Notes: a model not told the origin generated them from the sequence alone. Positions 18,263 to 27,062 are shown, counted from the first letter of the stretch. The stretch: DNA of 64,000 nt from Vibrio fluvialis (GCF_900460245.1 NZ_UHIP01000001.1:3100001-3164000), one strand, 5' to 3'. Translations and numbers: made by a program.

Positions 18263-19663
18263 TCAGAACAGGCGGTTAAGACCATTCAACGCTGCCACGC
18301 GGTACGCTTCAGCCATCGTCGGGTAGTTGAAGGTCGTGTTTACGAAGTACTCGATGGTATTGGCCGAACCTTTCTGTTCCATGATCGCCTGACCGATGTG
18401 AATGATTTCTGCCGCGCGTTCACCAAAACAGTGAATGCCGAGAATCTCTTTGGTGTCGCGATGGAACAGGATTTTCAGGCTGCCGACGTCTTTTCCGGAG
18501 ATCTGCGCGCGCGCCAGATGTTTGAACGACGAGCGGCCCACTTCGTACGGCACTTTCGCCGCAGTCAGTTCCTGCTCGGTACGACCAACCGAGCTGATCT
18601 CCGGAATGGTGTAAATGCCGGTTGGAATATCGGCAATCAGTTGATTGGTCGCGTTGCCTTTGGCGATCGCTTGCGCGGTAAAACGGCCCTGATCGTACGC
18701 CGCGCTGGCAAGGCTTGGGTAACCAATCACATCACCGACCGCGTAAATGTGGTCAACCTCGGTCTGGTAGTTCGTGTTGACGGTGAGCTGACCGCGTGAA
18801 TCCGGTGACAGGCCAACCACTTCCAGATTGAGTTTATCGGTGTTACCGGTTCGGCCGTTGGCATACAGCAGGCAGTCGGCTTTCATCTTCTTGCCGGATT
18901 TCAGGTGCACAATGACGCCATCTTCCGTGCCTTCAATTTTCTCGTAGGTTTCGTCGTTACGGATGATCACGCCGTTGTTCCAGAAATGGTACGACAGCGC
19001 GTCGGAGATTTCGTTGTCCAGAAACGCCAGCAAGCGGTCACGGGTATTGATCAGATCGGTCTTCACGCCCAGGCCACGGAAAATCGACGCGTACTCACAG
19101 CCAATCACGCCTGCTCCGTAAATGATGATGTGGCGCGGGTCGTGTTTCAGATTAAGAATCGAGTCGCTGTCGTACACGCGAGCGTGGTTGAAGTCGACAT
19201 CATTCGGACGGTAAGGGCGAGAGCCGGTGGCAATCACAAACTTATCAGCGGTGTAGAGATCGACCGTGTTGTCGCTTTTGGTTACCGCCACGGTGTTGGC
19301 ATCCACAAACTGTGCGGTGCCGAAAATCAGCGAGCACTGGTTGCGGTCATAAAACCCCTGACGCAGGCGAGTTTGTTTGTCGATGACGGTTTTGGCGTGG
19401 CCGAGAATGGTTGAGAAGGTGGCATGCAGACTGGTGTTGTTCTTACAAAACAGCGGATTGCTGTTGAACTCGATGATACGGCTGACCGCATGGCGCAGTG
19501 CCTTAGACGGAATGGTACCCCAGTGAGTACAACCGCCACCGACGCTGCTCTCTTTCTCGATAATGGCGACATTCAATCCCGCTTTGCTGAGCCCCATCGC
19601 GGCACCTTCTCCGCCTGGTCCGCTGCCGATTACGATGACGTCAAAGTGGTTGTTCTGTGCCAT
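18263..19663 (-). CDS. sthA: Soluble pyridine nucleotide transhydrogenase SthA
   Basis: SthA moves reducing equivalents between NADPH and NAD+ in the cytoplasm, using FAD. The 466-residue protein matches E. coli SthA in length and throughout. It has the FAD-binding [12 protein letters not shown] near residue 15, a [15 protein letters not shown] segment with only one of the two redox cysteines of dihydrolipoamide dehydrogenases, the NAD-binding [13 protein letters not shown] and a C-terminal [14 protein letters not shown] start at 19663 rather than the in-frame start 30 bases upstream, to match the family length. It is divergent from fabR. Confidence 0.95.
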   Translation of the reverse strand: MAQNNHFDVIVIGSGPGGEGAAMGLSKAGLNVAIIEKESSVGGGCTHWGTIPSKALRHAVSRIIEFNSNPLFCKNNTSLHATFSTILGHAKTVIDKQTRLRQGFYDRNQCSLIFGTAQFVDANTVAVTKSDNTVDLYTADKFVIATGSRPYRPNDVDFNHARVYDSDSILNLKHDPRHIIIYGAGVIGCEYASIFRGLGVKTDLINTRDRLLAFLDNEISDALSYHFWNNGVIIRNDETYEKIEGTEDGVIVHLKSGKKMKADCLLYANGRTGNTDKLNLEVVGLSPDSRGQLTVNTNYQTEVDHIYAVGDVIGYPSLASAAYDQGRFTAQAIAKGNATNQLIADIPTGIYTIPEISSVGRTEQELTAAKVPYEVGRSSFKHLARAQISGKDVGSLKILFHRDTKEILGIHCFGERAAEIIHIGQAIMEQKGSANTIEYFVNTTFNYPTMAEAYRVAALNGLNRLF

Positions 19664-19952
19664 AAGGATTTCCTTGTTATTTTCGCTTAACATTGCTGTA
19701 GCGAGATTTTAACTGATTCCGCGATGCGGTAAATCGTGTTCCCATCAGAGAGTGCAGGGGATCACGTCATCGCAAGAAATATTAGGTGTTTCACTCTAGT
19801 GCTGGCCGGGTGGCTGCACGCGAGTAACAGGGAACCACACGGCAGGATAAATTGTCTGCTGGCTCAAACGGACGCATTTTGTCTCTTAGACAAGTTTCAC
19901 ATTCGCGTTATAGTATGGGCCACTATTGGAACAGGCAGAGAACTTACGCAGT

Positions 19953-20594
19953 ATGAAATCTACGGGTATTCGTGCACAACAAAAAGAGAAAACGCGTCGT
20001 TCACTGATTGATGCCGCCTTCAGCCAATTAAGTGCTGATCGCAGTTTTTCTAATTTAAGCTTGCGGGAAGTGGCCCGTGAAGCGGGGATTGCCCCGACAT
20101 CGTTCTATCGCCATTTCAAAGATATGGATGAGTTGGGTTTAACCATGGTGGATGAAGGTGGCTTGCTGCTGCGTCAATTGATGCGTCAGGCGCGCCAGCG
20201 CATCGTCAAAGAGGGCAGCGTGATTCGTACCTCGATCGAAACCTTCATGGAATTTATTGAGAGCAGCCCGAACGTGTTTCGTTTGCTGCTGCGTGAGCGC
20301 TCCGGTACTTCGTTTGAGTTTCGTACTGCAGTGGCGCGCGAGATTCAGCACTTCTCGGCTGAACTGACCGAATATCTGGTGAATACGGGTATGAACCGCG
20401 AAGAAGCAATAACGCAGGCGGAAGCCTCGGTTACACTGGTATTCAGCTCGGGAGCAGAAGCTCTGGATTTAGACAGACGTTCTCGCGAGGAACTGGCTGA
20501 ACGTCTGATATTACAATTGCGAATGATTGCCAAAGGGGCTTTCTGGTATCGCAAAGAACGTGAACGTAATCGACTGAAAGGCGGGATAGATTAA
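19953..20594 (+). CDS. fabR: TetR-family repressor of unsaturated fatty acid synthesis, FabR
   Basis: FabR represses fabA/fabB in response to the acyl pool. The 213-residue protein has an N-terminal TetR helix-turn-helix ([20 protein letters not shown], about residues 35-54) and a helical ligand domain. The length matches enterobacterial FabR. It is adjacent to yijD (stop and start overlap by one base) and divergent from sthA, the same context as in E. coli. The ATG at 19953 aligns with the [15 protein letters not shown] start of the family. Confidence 0.92.
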   Translation: MKSTGIRAQQKEKTRRSLIDAAFSQLSADRSFSNLSLREVAREAGIAPTSFYRHFKDMDELGLTMVDEGGLLLRQLMRQARQRIVKEGSVIRTSIETFMEFIESSPNVFRLLLRERSGTSFEFRTAVAREIQHFSAELTEYLVNTGMNREEAITQAEASVTLVFSSGAEALDLDRRSREELAERLILQLRMIAKGAFWYRKERERNRLKGGID

Positions 20595-20965
20595 TGTCGA
20601 AGGAAAGCAATAAAACCAATCACGGTTCAGAACGTAAAACGCTGGTACTGGCATTGATTGCTGGTATGTGTGGCGACGCATTGTTGTCGTGGATGACGAT
20701 GAGCGAAGTCTCTTTTTCTATTTTCCCTCTGATTGCGCTGGTGCTCTCGGTGCAGGCGCTGTATCAGGAATACCTGCGTCATCCGGTGTCAGAGGATATT
20801 CCTCTGGTCGGCTTAGCGTGTTTCTTTGTTGGCGCGTTTGGCCACAATGCGTTTGTGAAAGCGCAGTATCCGGATTCCGGCTCCAACTTCTTTGCGATTG
20901 TGGTCGCATTGCTGCTGCTGGTGTGGATTGGCCGCAAGCTGGGTTATCTCGGCCGCGCCGCCTGA
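20594..20965 (+). CDS. yijD: YijD family (DUF1422) membrane protein
   Basis: The product is 123 residues with four predicted membrane helices and short polar ends. It follows fabR with a one-base overlap (TAATG), as in E. coli, where yijD lies between fabR and trmA. Here the island separates it from trmA. The function is unknown. A strong terminator follows. Confidence 0.88.
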   Translation: MSKESNKTNHGSERKTLVLALIAGMCGDALLSWMTMSEVSFSIFPLIALVLSVQALYQEYLRHPVSEDIPLVGLACFFVGAFGHNAFVKAQYPDSGSNFFAIVVALLLLVWIGRKLGYLGRAA

Positions 20966-20980
20966 GAGGCAAACGAATGA

Positions 20981-21011
20981 AAAAAAACGAGCCAATCGGC
21001 TCGTTTTTTTA
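20981..21011. terminator. Intrinsic terminator between yijD and the former trmA end
   Basis: An ACGAGCC/GGCTCGT stem (20987-20993 and 20998-21004) is flanked by A7 and T7. Before the island arrived it would have ended both yijD and the convergent trmA. Confidence 0.9.
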
Positions 21012-21014
21012 TGG

Positions 21015-21059
21015 TTAAGCTTTACGTTCCAGCAGCACACCTGCTTCCATGTGGTGGGT
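21015..21059 (-). pseudogene. Displaced original 3' end of trmA (left attachment site)
   Basis: Read on the minus strand, this stretch encodes [13 protein letters not shown] followed by TAA, the expected C terminus of TrmA. The intact trmA at 46565-47674 ends in [13 protein letters not shown] instead. The fragment therefore is the chromosomal trmA tail cut off by the island, now next to the terminator it once shared with yijD. Confidence 0.88.
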
Positions 21060-21188
21060 AAATAGAAACTTTTGTCCATCAAAGTCTACAGAGTTATATA
21101 TTTTAATTGTAAGGTAATGATTTGTAGTATTTTTTATGATCTTATTGTCCGTTGGAGTCCAAAGCCTTACAATAGAAACTCGGTGTTT

Positions 21189-21224
21189 CCCGTACCCCAC
21201 GCCGTACCCAGAGCCGTACCCAGA
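21189..21224 (+). repeat. Tandem 12-bp repeats inside the left island end
   Basis: Two exact GCCGTACCCAGA units lie head to tail at 21201-21212 and 21213-21224, preceded by a related unit CCCGTACCCCAC at 21189-21200. The same units occur at the right end (46506-46529) in the same orientation. They lie 20 bp before the integrase start and are good candidates for integrase arm-type binding sites. Confidence 0.65.
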
Positions 21225-21244
21225 AATGCAGAGGTTTTCCAACG

Positions 21245-22504
21245 ATGACGAAACGAATCAGTACCAATGCAACGTTGCAAGCATTGAAGCCACAGGATAA
21301 GGAATACTCGATCCCCGATAAGAAGGTCGAAGGATTGAACATTCGAGTTCGTCCAACAGGCACAATGACTTGGATCTTTCGTTTTCAAGTAGGGAAGAAA
21401 CACGAAAAAATCTCTATGGGTCGATACATTAAGATCAAACCAGAGCGCGGGATGACATTGGATCAGGCGCGAAAGGAAGCTGGCCGTTATCGAAGTTGGT
21501 TGGAGAATGGTAAGAACCCAAAGGTTGAACTAGATATAGAGAAACGAGCGCAAGATGAAGCGAAAACCTTTGATGATGCGTTTATTAGCTTTGATGAGAA
21601 ACGGCTATCAAAACAGCTACGGGGTGACCAGTCGAGGACCATTTACAATCGAGATATCAAGCCAGTTCTCGGTAACATCAAATTGGCAGATTTAAGCATA
21701 TATGACCTTAATAGGGTCTTTGATGCTAAGGTTGATAAAGACGGTAAGCGTATGGCGGGGGCCATTGGAGTTTGCCATAAAATCATCAACCAAGTGATTA
21801 ACCATGCCCTAGCGCTAAATATGCTCGATACTCATCCTGCACCCCAACTGAAAGCAAAAGACGTTGGTGGCGGCTCTAAAGTCACAAAACGTAATTTAAG
21901 CTTTTCAGAGTTAAAGATTCTGTTAACGAGTATGCCGTCATGGCGTACAGATCCCTCGAACATCCGTTTAATGCAGTTCTTACTTGGTTGTGGACAGCGT
22001 ATTAGTGCCGTACTGGAAATGCGTTGGAGTGAGTTAGATTTTGATGAGGGAATTTGGCTATTACCAGCCAGCTCAGAAGAGCGGCACACTAAAAGCCAAG
22101 ACGCACGTAAAGTGCCTTTAAGTGGCTACTTGCTTGCACTTCTAAACGAGCAGCGTGACAGTGTGCCAAGTAAGTGGAAGTTGGTATGGCCCCAACTAAT
22201 GGTCGATAGAGTGCAAGAACCTGCGGCTGTACGGGCATTGATCAAACGTAATCTACCTAGCGACTTTGAGCGCTTTTCACCTCATGACTTGCGTCGTACC
22301 TTTATCAGTCGTTGTAGTGAAATGGGGTTAGATATCGTAGCGATTGAAAAGACAGTCGGCCACCAGCTGCCAGGTATGCTCAGAGTCTATAACCATCATG
22401 ATTATATCGATGAGCAGTTGAAGGTTCTGGAGGCATGGGGTAACAAGTTGCAATCGCTAATGGAAGCGAACGTCCACCCGTTACCCTCTGCTAAGATGGC
22501 CTAA
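21245..22504 (+). CDS. Tyrosine-type site-specific integrase
   Basis: The 419-residue protein is the likely recombinase of the island. It has an N-terminal arm-binding domain of the DUF4102 type (about 1-90), a core-binding helical domain (about 105-200) and a C-terminal catalytic domain. The catalytic residues are Arg252 (GCGQRIS), His347 and Arg350 (SPHDLRRTF), His373 (VGHQLPG) and Tyr382 (RVYNHHDY). All are present, so it is probably active. It lies 185 bp inside the left attachment site and reads inward. The 12-bp tandem repeats sit in its promoter region, which could let the protein regulate its own gene. Confidence 0.93.
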   Translation: MTKRISTNATLQALKPQDKEYSIPDKKVEGLNIRVRPTGTMTWIFRFQVGKKHEKISMGRYIKIKPERGMTLDQARKEAGRYRSWLENGKNPKVELDIEKRAQDEAKTFDDAFISFDEKRLSKQLRGDQSRTIYNRDIKPVLGNIKLADLSIYDLNRVFDAKVDKDGKRMAGAIGVCHKIINQVINHALALNMLDTHPAPQLKAKDVGGGSKVTKRNLSFSELKILLTSMPSWRTDPSNIRLMQFLLGCGQRISAVLEMRWSELDFDEGIWLLPASSEERHTKSQDARKVPLSGYLLALLNEQRDSVPSKWKLVWPQLMVDRVQEPAAVRALIKRNLPSDFERFSPHDLRRTFISRCSEMGLDIVAIEKTVGHQLPGMLRVYNHHDYIDEQLKVLEAWGNKLQSLMEANVHPLPSAKMA

Positions 22505-22577
22505 TTTAGTCTTTTCTTTACGGTCAGATTAACCGCTCTTTATGGAGCGGTGTCTGTTCGAATTGTGTATAGCTTGG

Positions 22578-23477
22578 TTAAGATTTAGCTGATGCGCGTC
22601 CGGTCTTTTCTCGATACTGCTTTTGCTTCCATGCTTTCATCATTGTGTACATAACTTCATTAGAAAGTAAGTTGAATGTACGTAGTGGTGATAACTCTAA
22701 TTCTCGTGGAAGAGGCTTTTCTCTTCTTACTGCCCCATTTCTACATGTAAATAATGTATCTAATAACGCGATATTCGTATTGTAATACTGTGCTGTCGAT
22801 ATTGGCGGTGTTAGATGAGGTAAAAACTCAAGCTTTGATTTTATGTAGTTGTAAATCCATATGTTTTGCTTCTTATTCTTCGGATCTATCCATGAATAGT
22901 CGGGGCGTAGCTCGTTAGCTATGTATAACCATTTCTCCTTTAGAAGCGACATCAACCTATCTTTAGCTAACGTATTAGCTTGCCATTGGTCAAAGAACTC
23001 ATAGATAAGCTCATGAGCTTCAATTCGGCTTAATGGTAACTGATTTAAGCCTGATTTTTTATACGGATTTGTCTCTTCATTATGTAAATTGTTTTTACAG
23101 TATAGCGTTCCAAAGTCGTAGTCAAATCCTCGCTTATGGACATCTAAGTCATCTGAGATAGTTGAGACAAATCTTAGTAACGACCAAGCAAAGTAAACAA
23201 TTCTATCCTCTTTTTTATCTATCCAAGCGAATGAACGATCAGCTAGTAATGACTTTAAAGCCTGTTTGTTCATATCTTCAATCTTAGGCTCTAGGTCATT
23301 ACGTTGATTATCTAGTGCCAACTTAATTTTACGCTGTAACTCTTCTTTATCTTGGCTTTGAAATGTGAAGCGTATGTCTGCATGGGCGGAAATATAAGCA
23401 GCATAAAATCTTAAGTATCGGATGTTGTTTGCTCTAAACAATCCCTTATCAGCAAGTTCTTTTTCTGTTTTATTCAT
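22578..23477 (-). CDS. Hypothetical island protein
   Basis: The product is 299 residues, rich in Lys, Asn, Asp and aromatic residues, without signal peptide or membrane segments. A helical N terminus (KELADKGLFRANNIRYLRFY) and a motif-poor middle give no clue. It converges with the integrase gene. The ATG at 23477 has only a weak AT-rich leader. I do not recognise the family. Its place between the integrase and the Gp2-like genes suggests mobility, regulation or defence, without direct evidence. Confidence 0.65.
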   Translation of the reverse strand: MNKTEKELADKGLFRANNIRYLRFYAAYISAHADIRFTFQSQDKEELQRKIKLALDNQRNDLEPKIEDMNKQALKSLLADRSFAWIDKKEDRIVYFAWSLLRFVSTISDDLDVHKRGFDYDFGTLYCKNNLHNEETNPYKKSGLNQLPLSRIEAHELIYEFFDQWQANTLAKDRLMSLLKEKWLYIANELRPDYSWIDPKNKKQNIWIYNYIKSKLEFLPHLTPPISTAQYYNTNIALLDTLFTCRNGAVRREKPLPRELELSPLRTFNLLSNEVMYTMMKAWKQKQYREKTGRASAKS

Positions 23478-23898
23478 GATGATTTATCGATGTCTATTTG
23501 ATGACTTACTGTATCAAAATTGTAGTTTTAATGAAGTTATTTAAATGATTTAATGTCAATTTTAATGAGTTTAATATGTGGTTTTTCTGATGGTTTTTTG
23601 TAGTAAAAAAGTTCCTAAATTATACTTTGATTATGAACGGCGTTAGTTCTAAATCTAGTAATTACAGGGCCTGTCGCTTTGTTTTAGACATTTTTGCAAT
23701 GGTTTTTTCATGATAATGTTCGAGTGACGTAAAGGGAAATATTTCTTTTTTCAGTTGGTTAACTGTTTTTGAAGAAGAGGAAAGAGTAAATGAGCTAATG
23801 TAAGCGTGTTATTTGTGACACTGTGTTCACAACACCGTGATGTATCGTTGTTGGTATAGGTAATATACATAACTACCAACTATTAAAATTTACGTTAC
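23478..23898. promoter_or_regulatory. A+T-rich divergent intergenic region with inverted repeats
   Basis: About 420 bp without a convincing gene separates two divergent island genes, so both promoters must lie here. GTTGGTA at 23850-23856 and TACCAAC at 23874-23880 form a 7-bp inverted repeat just ahead of the hairpin of the first Gp2-like gene. A GTGACACTGTGTTCAC-type near-palindrome lies near 23815-23830. Either could be an operator or a replication-related site; nothing shows which. Confidence 0.4.
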
Positions 23899-23931
23899 TC
23901 CCTGTGTGTATGAGAGACACACGAATAGGGA
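23899..23931 (+). promoter_or_regulatory. Hairpin enclosing the ribosome-binding site of Gp2-like gene 1
   Basis: TCCCT-GTGTGT (23899-23909) pairs with ACACAC (23917-23922) and AGGGA (23927-23931), with a GAAT bulge. AGGGA is the only good ribosome-binding site for the ATG at 23942. Folding would hide it. Confidence 0.55.
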
Positions 23932-23941
23932 TAACAACACC

Positions 23942-24577
23942 ATGAATCACCAGTACACATCTGAAGACAAGTTCAACAACTACGACCTACCTCAACCAAC
24001 GAAACGAAAGAAACGATTCTTCTATCGTAAGTTTCACCTCTACAAGATTTCTCAATTGATAGAGAAAGCATTGAAGTATCACCCTAGGCTATCCGTCTTT
24101 CGGATAGACCTACACTTACCCGAAGATTTCGATGATGCAGATTCGAAAGTCATCACTCGATTCTTCAAATCCCTGAATGCCAAATTGGACGTAGATATAA
24201 AACGTAAAGAGAAAAGCTGGGGAAGGGGGTTAAAGAACAAGACCAGTTACATCTGGGCAAAAGAGAAGAATACCTCTGAGCAGTACCACTACCATGTTGC
24301 ACTCTTCCTGAACAAAGATATCTATTATCAACTCGGGGATGTAGGAGCGTCAGACGGCTCTCTAGCCGACCTAATTAAGCAAGCGTGGTGCAGTGCTATC
24401 AAACAGGAGAAAGCAGCACTAGTTCATTTCTGCAAGAATGGTGTGTATCGCTTAAACCTGAAAGCATCGGATATTGAACAATCGAAGAATGAGCTATTCA
24501 AAAGGGTGTGTTATTTCGCTAAACCTAATTCAAAGGTATACGGAGGGACTATGAGAAACTTCGCTACTAGCTCTTAA
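23942..24577 (+). CDS. Inovirus Gp2/YagK-YfjJ-type protein, copy 1
   Basis: The 211-residue protein belongs, as far as I can tell, to the family annotated as inovirus Gp2 or YagK/YfjJ C-terminal domain, found in satellite-like islands and filamentous phages, where it is linked to replication initiation. Seen features are a RIDLHLPEDF strand, a YIWAKEKN segment and QYHYHVALFLNKD, which contains an H-x-H core resembling the metal-binding motif of HUH nucleases. The start at 23942 follows AGGGA; an earlier in-frame ATG at 23906 lies inside the hairpin and is less likely. Two divergent paralogues follow. Confidence 0.65.
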   Translation: MNHQYTSEDKFNNYDLPQPTKRKKRFFYRKFHLYKISQLIEKALKYHPRLSVFRIDLHLPEDFDDADSKVITRFFKSLNAKLDVDIKRKEKSWGRGLKNKTSYIWAKEKNTSEQYHYHVALFLNKDIYYQLGDVGASDGSLADLIKQAWCSAIKQEKAALVHFCKNGVYRLNLKASDIEQSKNELFKRVCYFAKPNSKVYGGTMRNFATSS

Positions 24578-24603
24578 TCCCCTTAAAAATTACGTTGGAA
24601 ACA

Positions 24604-24636
24604 GTTCCTGTGGGAATCACAACAAACCACAGGAAC
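24604..24636 (+). promoter_or_regulatory. Perfect hairpin enclosing the ribosome-binding site of Gp2-like gene 2
   Basis: GTTCCTGTGG (24604-24613) and CCACAGGAAC (24627-24636) are exact complements with a 13-nt loop. The AGGA in the 3' arm is the ribosome-binding site for the ATG at 24642. The stem has no sequence similarity to hairpins 1 and 3. Confidence 0.7.
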
Positions 24637-24641
24637 CAATC

Positions 24642-25316
24642 ATGACTCATCAACTCAACGTGGCTCATCAAAGAGCCCACATTATCACTCATGACAGAAC
24701 CTTCAATGGGAAACCACTCTACTACTTTGAGAATGGTCTCGTCCTCGAATACCTAGAGGAGATAGACCGAGTGCTGAAAGAAGCACTAAACCAATATCCA
24801 AGAATCTATGCTGTTCACATCAACCTAAACCTACCGAGTGACTTTGAGGGAGATTACCTAACGGTGTTTGCCCATTTCTTTCGTATTTTAGAATCGGAGA
24901 CTAACGAGCTCTGTAAGGACAAATACACGGGTAGAACTTATCGATACCAGCAAACGGTCATTCGCTATATCTGGGCTAAGGCGAGCGAATCCACTAGCCA
25001 GCATCATCATCTTATCTTGCTCTTTGATAGGGATCTGTTTCAAAACTTCGGTACTGGTCGAGAGGGTTGGAGTCGTTTTCTCTACAAAAAAGTGAGGAAG
25101 ACATGGGATAGGGTGGTTGAAGCTTATTACAGCCAACCATGCTCTGGATTAGCCTACTCTCCTACGAATGAAGGTTTTGAGCTGTTGTCTGACGCTGAAG
25201 TGTTCCCGTTACAGTTAAACGAGTTCTTTTATCGAATCAGTCGTCTAGCGAAGCCCATTGCCAACCGGAACGATCACCGCAATAAGAGCTTTGGTTGCAG
25301 TCACGACTCACCTTAA
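24642..25316 (+). CDS. Inovirus Gp2/YagK-YfjJ-type protein, copy 2
   Basis: The 224-residue protein is a divergent paralogue of the genes on either side. Shared blocks are the N-terminal RTFNGKPLYYFENGL (also in copy 3), the strand VHINLNLPSDF, RYIWAKASES and QHHHLILLFDRDLFQNFG. The last holds a His triplet at the place of the H-x-H of copy 1. The family is associated with replication of inoviruses and satellites. The start at 24642 is fixed by the AGGA site seven bases upstream, inside a perfect hairpin. Confidence 0.65.
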   Translation: MTHQLNVAHQRAHIITHDRTFNGKPLYYFENGLVLEYLEEIDRVLKEALNQYPRIYAVHINLNLPSDFEGDYLTVFAHFFRILESETNELCKDKYTGRTYRYQQTVIRYIWAKASESTSQHHHLILLFDRDLFQNFGTGREGWSRFLYKKVRKTWDRVVEAYYSQPCSGLAYSPTNEGFELLSDAEVFPLQLNEFFYRISRLAKPIANRNDHRNKSFGCSHDSP

Positions 25317-25329
25317 AAAAATACAACGC

Positions 25330-25370
25330 GAGTAATGCCTATGTCATTCACACACAAAAAGGCATTACTC
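25330..25370 (+). promoter_or_regulatory. Perfect hairpin abutting the start codon of Gp2-like gene 3
   Basis: GAGTAATGCCT (25330-25340) and AGGCATTACTC (25360-25370) are exact 11-bp complements with a 19-nt loop, and the ATG follows at 25371. The AAAAAGG ribosome-binding site runs from the loop into the 3' arm. Confidence 0.7.
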
Positions 25371-25967
25371 ATGGCGAATAGAAACTACCTCCCAAGCATA
25401 ACCCTTGATAGAACTTTTGAAGATTACCCGTTGTATTACAGCGACAAGGGGTTATACGAATCAGCACTGACCTCGATGGTCGATGTCTTTGAGCTGGCAC
25501 TCAGTCAGTTTGAAGCCGTTCTCGCTACACGTTTGGACTTATACCTGCCTAAAGATCATCAAGACACTGATCTCAGTACCCTTAAGGACTACTTTAAAAT
25601 CCTGAAAGAGAAGCTGAACACCGATTCGTTGCATTACGTGTGGCGTAAGCGAGCGGATAGCCCTTCGCACCATTATCAAGTGATGTTGTTTACTGATTAT
25701 AAGCAGAATTTTGGTGATGCTATTTGTTGGGACAAGCGTAATGAAATTGTGGGGCATCTGAAAACAGCTTGGGGAGATGCGATTAAAAAGCACTACAAAG
25801 GCAATGAGCGCTCAATGGTTCAACTGAACGACCGAGGGAACTATAGCCTGGGTACACGCTGTAAAAGCAAAGACACTGACATAAAGAACTGCGTCTATAA
25901 ACGGATGAGCAGTCTTGCTGAAGCTTGGAGCGAGACGCGTTATTTCTTTGGCTCTAGCTTGGAGTAG
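25371..25967 (+). CDS. Inovirus Gp2/YagK-YfjJ-type protein, copy 3
   Basis: The 198-residue protein is the third and shortest paralogue. It shares DRTFEDYPLYYSDKGL with copy 2, the LDLYLPKDH strand and the LHYVWRKRADS segment. The His motif reads SHHYQVMLF, so the second His of the H-x-H is Gln, which may mean loss of a metal ligand. I chose the ATG at 25371 directly after the hairpin; in-frame upstream starts would lie inside the stem. AlpA follows after 64 bases, so these genes probably form one transcript. Confidence 0.6.
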   Translation: MANRNYLPSITLDRTFEDYPLYYSDKGLYESALTSMVDVFELALSQFEAVLATRLDLYLPKDHQDTDLSTLKDYFKILKEKLNTDSLHYVWRKRADSPSHHYQVMLFTDYKQNFGDAICWDKRNEIVGHLKTAWGDAIKKHYKGNERSMVQLNDRGNYSLGTRCKSKDTDIKNCVYKRMSSLAEAWSETRYFFGSSLE

Positions 25968-26031
25968 GCCGACTGCATTTTTTTACAGTTGCGGCTTATC
26001 ACATGGGTATATACAAGAGGAGACAATTCCC

Positions 26032-26232
26032 ATGAGATTTCTACGACTAAAAGAAGTGATGTCACTTACAGGGCTAGGCCGTTCAACTATCTACAAGTTC
26101 ATGGCAGATGAAACCGACTTTCCTAAGAGTGTGCCACTCGGTGGACGAGCGGTAGCTTGGGTAGAAAGTGAAATCGAGGAATGGATGGAGTCGCGCCTGA
26201 GCATGCGAGACAACGCAGAATCCTTTCAGTAA
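26032..26232 (+). CDS. AlpA family transcriptional regulator
   Basis: The 66-residue protein is one MerR-like winged helix-turn-helix (LKEVMSLTGLGRSTIYKFMA) followed by the FPKSVPLGGRAVAWVESEIEEW wing typical of AlpA, of which positions 33-54 are diagnostic. AlpA activates excision functions in prophage CP4-57 and similar islands, so it may control this island. The ATG lies in CCCATG, which is complementary to CATGGG at 26002-26007, with the GAGGAG ribosome-binding site in the loop. A terminator follows. Confidence 0.85.
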   Translation: MRFLRLKEVMSLTGLGRSTIYKFMADETDFPKSVPLGGRAVAWVESEIEEWMESRLSMRDNAESFQ

Positions 26233-26258
26233 CACAAACATCAAATCACATCATCAAC

Positions 26259-26293
26259 GGGGCGCTGGCTAAGCAAAGTCATGCGCCCTTTTT
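26259..26293 (+). terminator. Intrinsic terminator after alpA
   Basis: GGGCGC (26260-26265) pairs with GCGCCC (26283-26288), followed by five T. The 17-nt loop is long. The RNase H gene starts 22 bases later and may depend on read-through. Confidence 0.65.
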
Positions 26294-26314
26294 GCAATTA
26301 GAGAGAGATAAAAA

Positions 26315-26761
26315 ATGAGCTATTCAATTTACGTAGACGGCGCTGCACCAAACAACCAACACGGTTGCAAACGAGGTGGCATAGGGCTGGTGGTCTTCAA
26401 TGAGAACGATGATATCGTCCATGAAGAGAGCATTACCATTGACCGAGAGACAGATTGTGCAGAGCTGGAGTTACTGGCACTTATCGAAGGGCTGGAATAT
26501 GCCGAAGATGGTGATGTTATCTACTCAGACAGTGAGTACTGCGTAAAAGGTTTCAACCTTTGGCTTGATGGATGGAAGAAGAAAGGCTGGCGCAAAGCCG
26601 ATAAGAAATCAATTAAGAATCGACGCCTGTGGCAGACAGTCGATGAGCTACGCTCAGACAAGTATGTCGAAGTCGAAAAAGTTAGAGCGCATTCTGGTGT
26701 CAGAGGGAATGAGATTGCGGACTCTCTAGCAGTTGATGCAGCTAGAAGCGATACAGATTGA
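26315..26761 (+). CDS. RNase H type I family protein
   Basis: The 148-residue protein degrades RNA in RNA-DNA hybrids if active. The four catalytic acids are visible: Asp8 (YVDGAAP), Glu50 (CAELELLAL), Asp72 (YSDSEYC) and Asp136 (NEIADSLA), with the basic WKKKGWRKADKK handle near residues 87-98. An AGAGAGAT site precedes the ATG. It differs from the chromosomal rnhA type in detail and lies after alpA, as in the V. cholerae VSP-II island as I recall it. It may process replication primers for the island. Confidence 0.85.
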   Translation: MSYSIYVDGAAPNNQHGCKRGGIGLVVFNENDDIVHEESITIDRETDCAELELLALIEGLEYAEDGDVIYSDSEYCVKGFNLWLDGWKKKGWRKADKKSIKNRRLWQTVDELRSDKYVEVEKVRAHSGVRGNEIADSLAVDAARSDTD

Positions 26762-26949
26762 TGTGACAATGCGGCTTGTGGGGGTGATGCCTGCAAGCCG
26801 CTATTACCTGTTATTTGCGTTTTTCTAGATAACATATAACTGAATGCAGATAGGTTGCGAAATTAGGCTACGTGTCTTGAGTCATCTCGGATTTATCGCT
26901 GATATATTCAATGTTTGATATTGGCCGTATTTATTCGTTACAATTCAGC

Positions 26950-27062
26950 TCGTTTAAGGGAGTAGCCTTCCACTACTGATTAGTAGTGGAGTGAATATCA
27001 ACAGTCTCCAAGCCTCACGCTTGTGGTATTCACGTTCGACATGTTCTGGCAAGACTTAAGCT
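26950..27062 (+). ncRNA. yybP-ykoY type manganese riboswitch
   Basis: The element has the hallmarks of the family: GGGAGTAGC at 26958-26966 right after the P1 5' strand, a UCAACA segment near 26998-27003, and GGCAAGAC at 27048-27055. P1 forms from GTTTAAG (26952-26958) and CTTAAGC (27055-27061). Internal helices are CCACTACT/AGTAGTGG (26970-26977 and 26982-26989) and GTGAATA/TATTCAC (26991-26997 and 27027-27033). Its 3' end overlaps the 5' arm of the following terminator, so ligand binding would favour read-through. Known members sense Mn2+. Confidence 0.8.

Noticed and set aside
26259..26293. Hairpin after alpA considered as part of a CRISPR-like or attC-type repeat
   Set aside because: It is a single copy with a T-tract and long loop and fits an intrinsic terminator; there is no repeat array or integron context.
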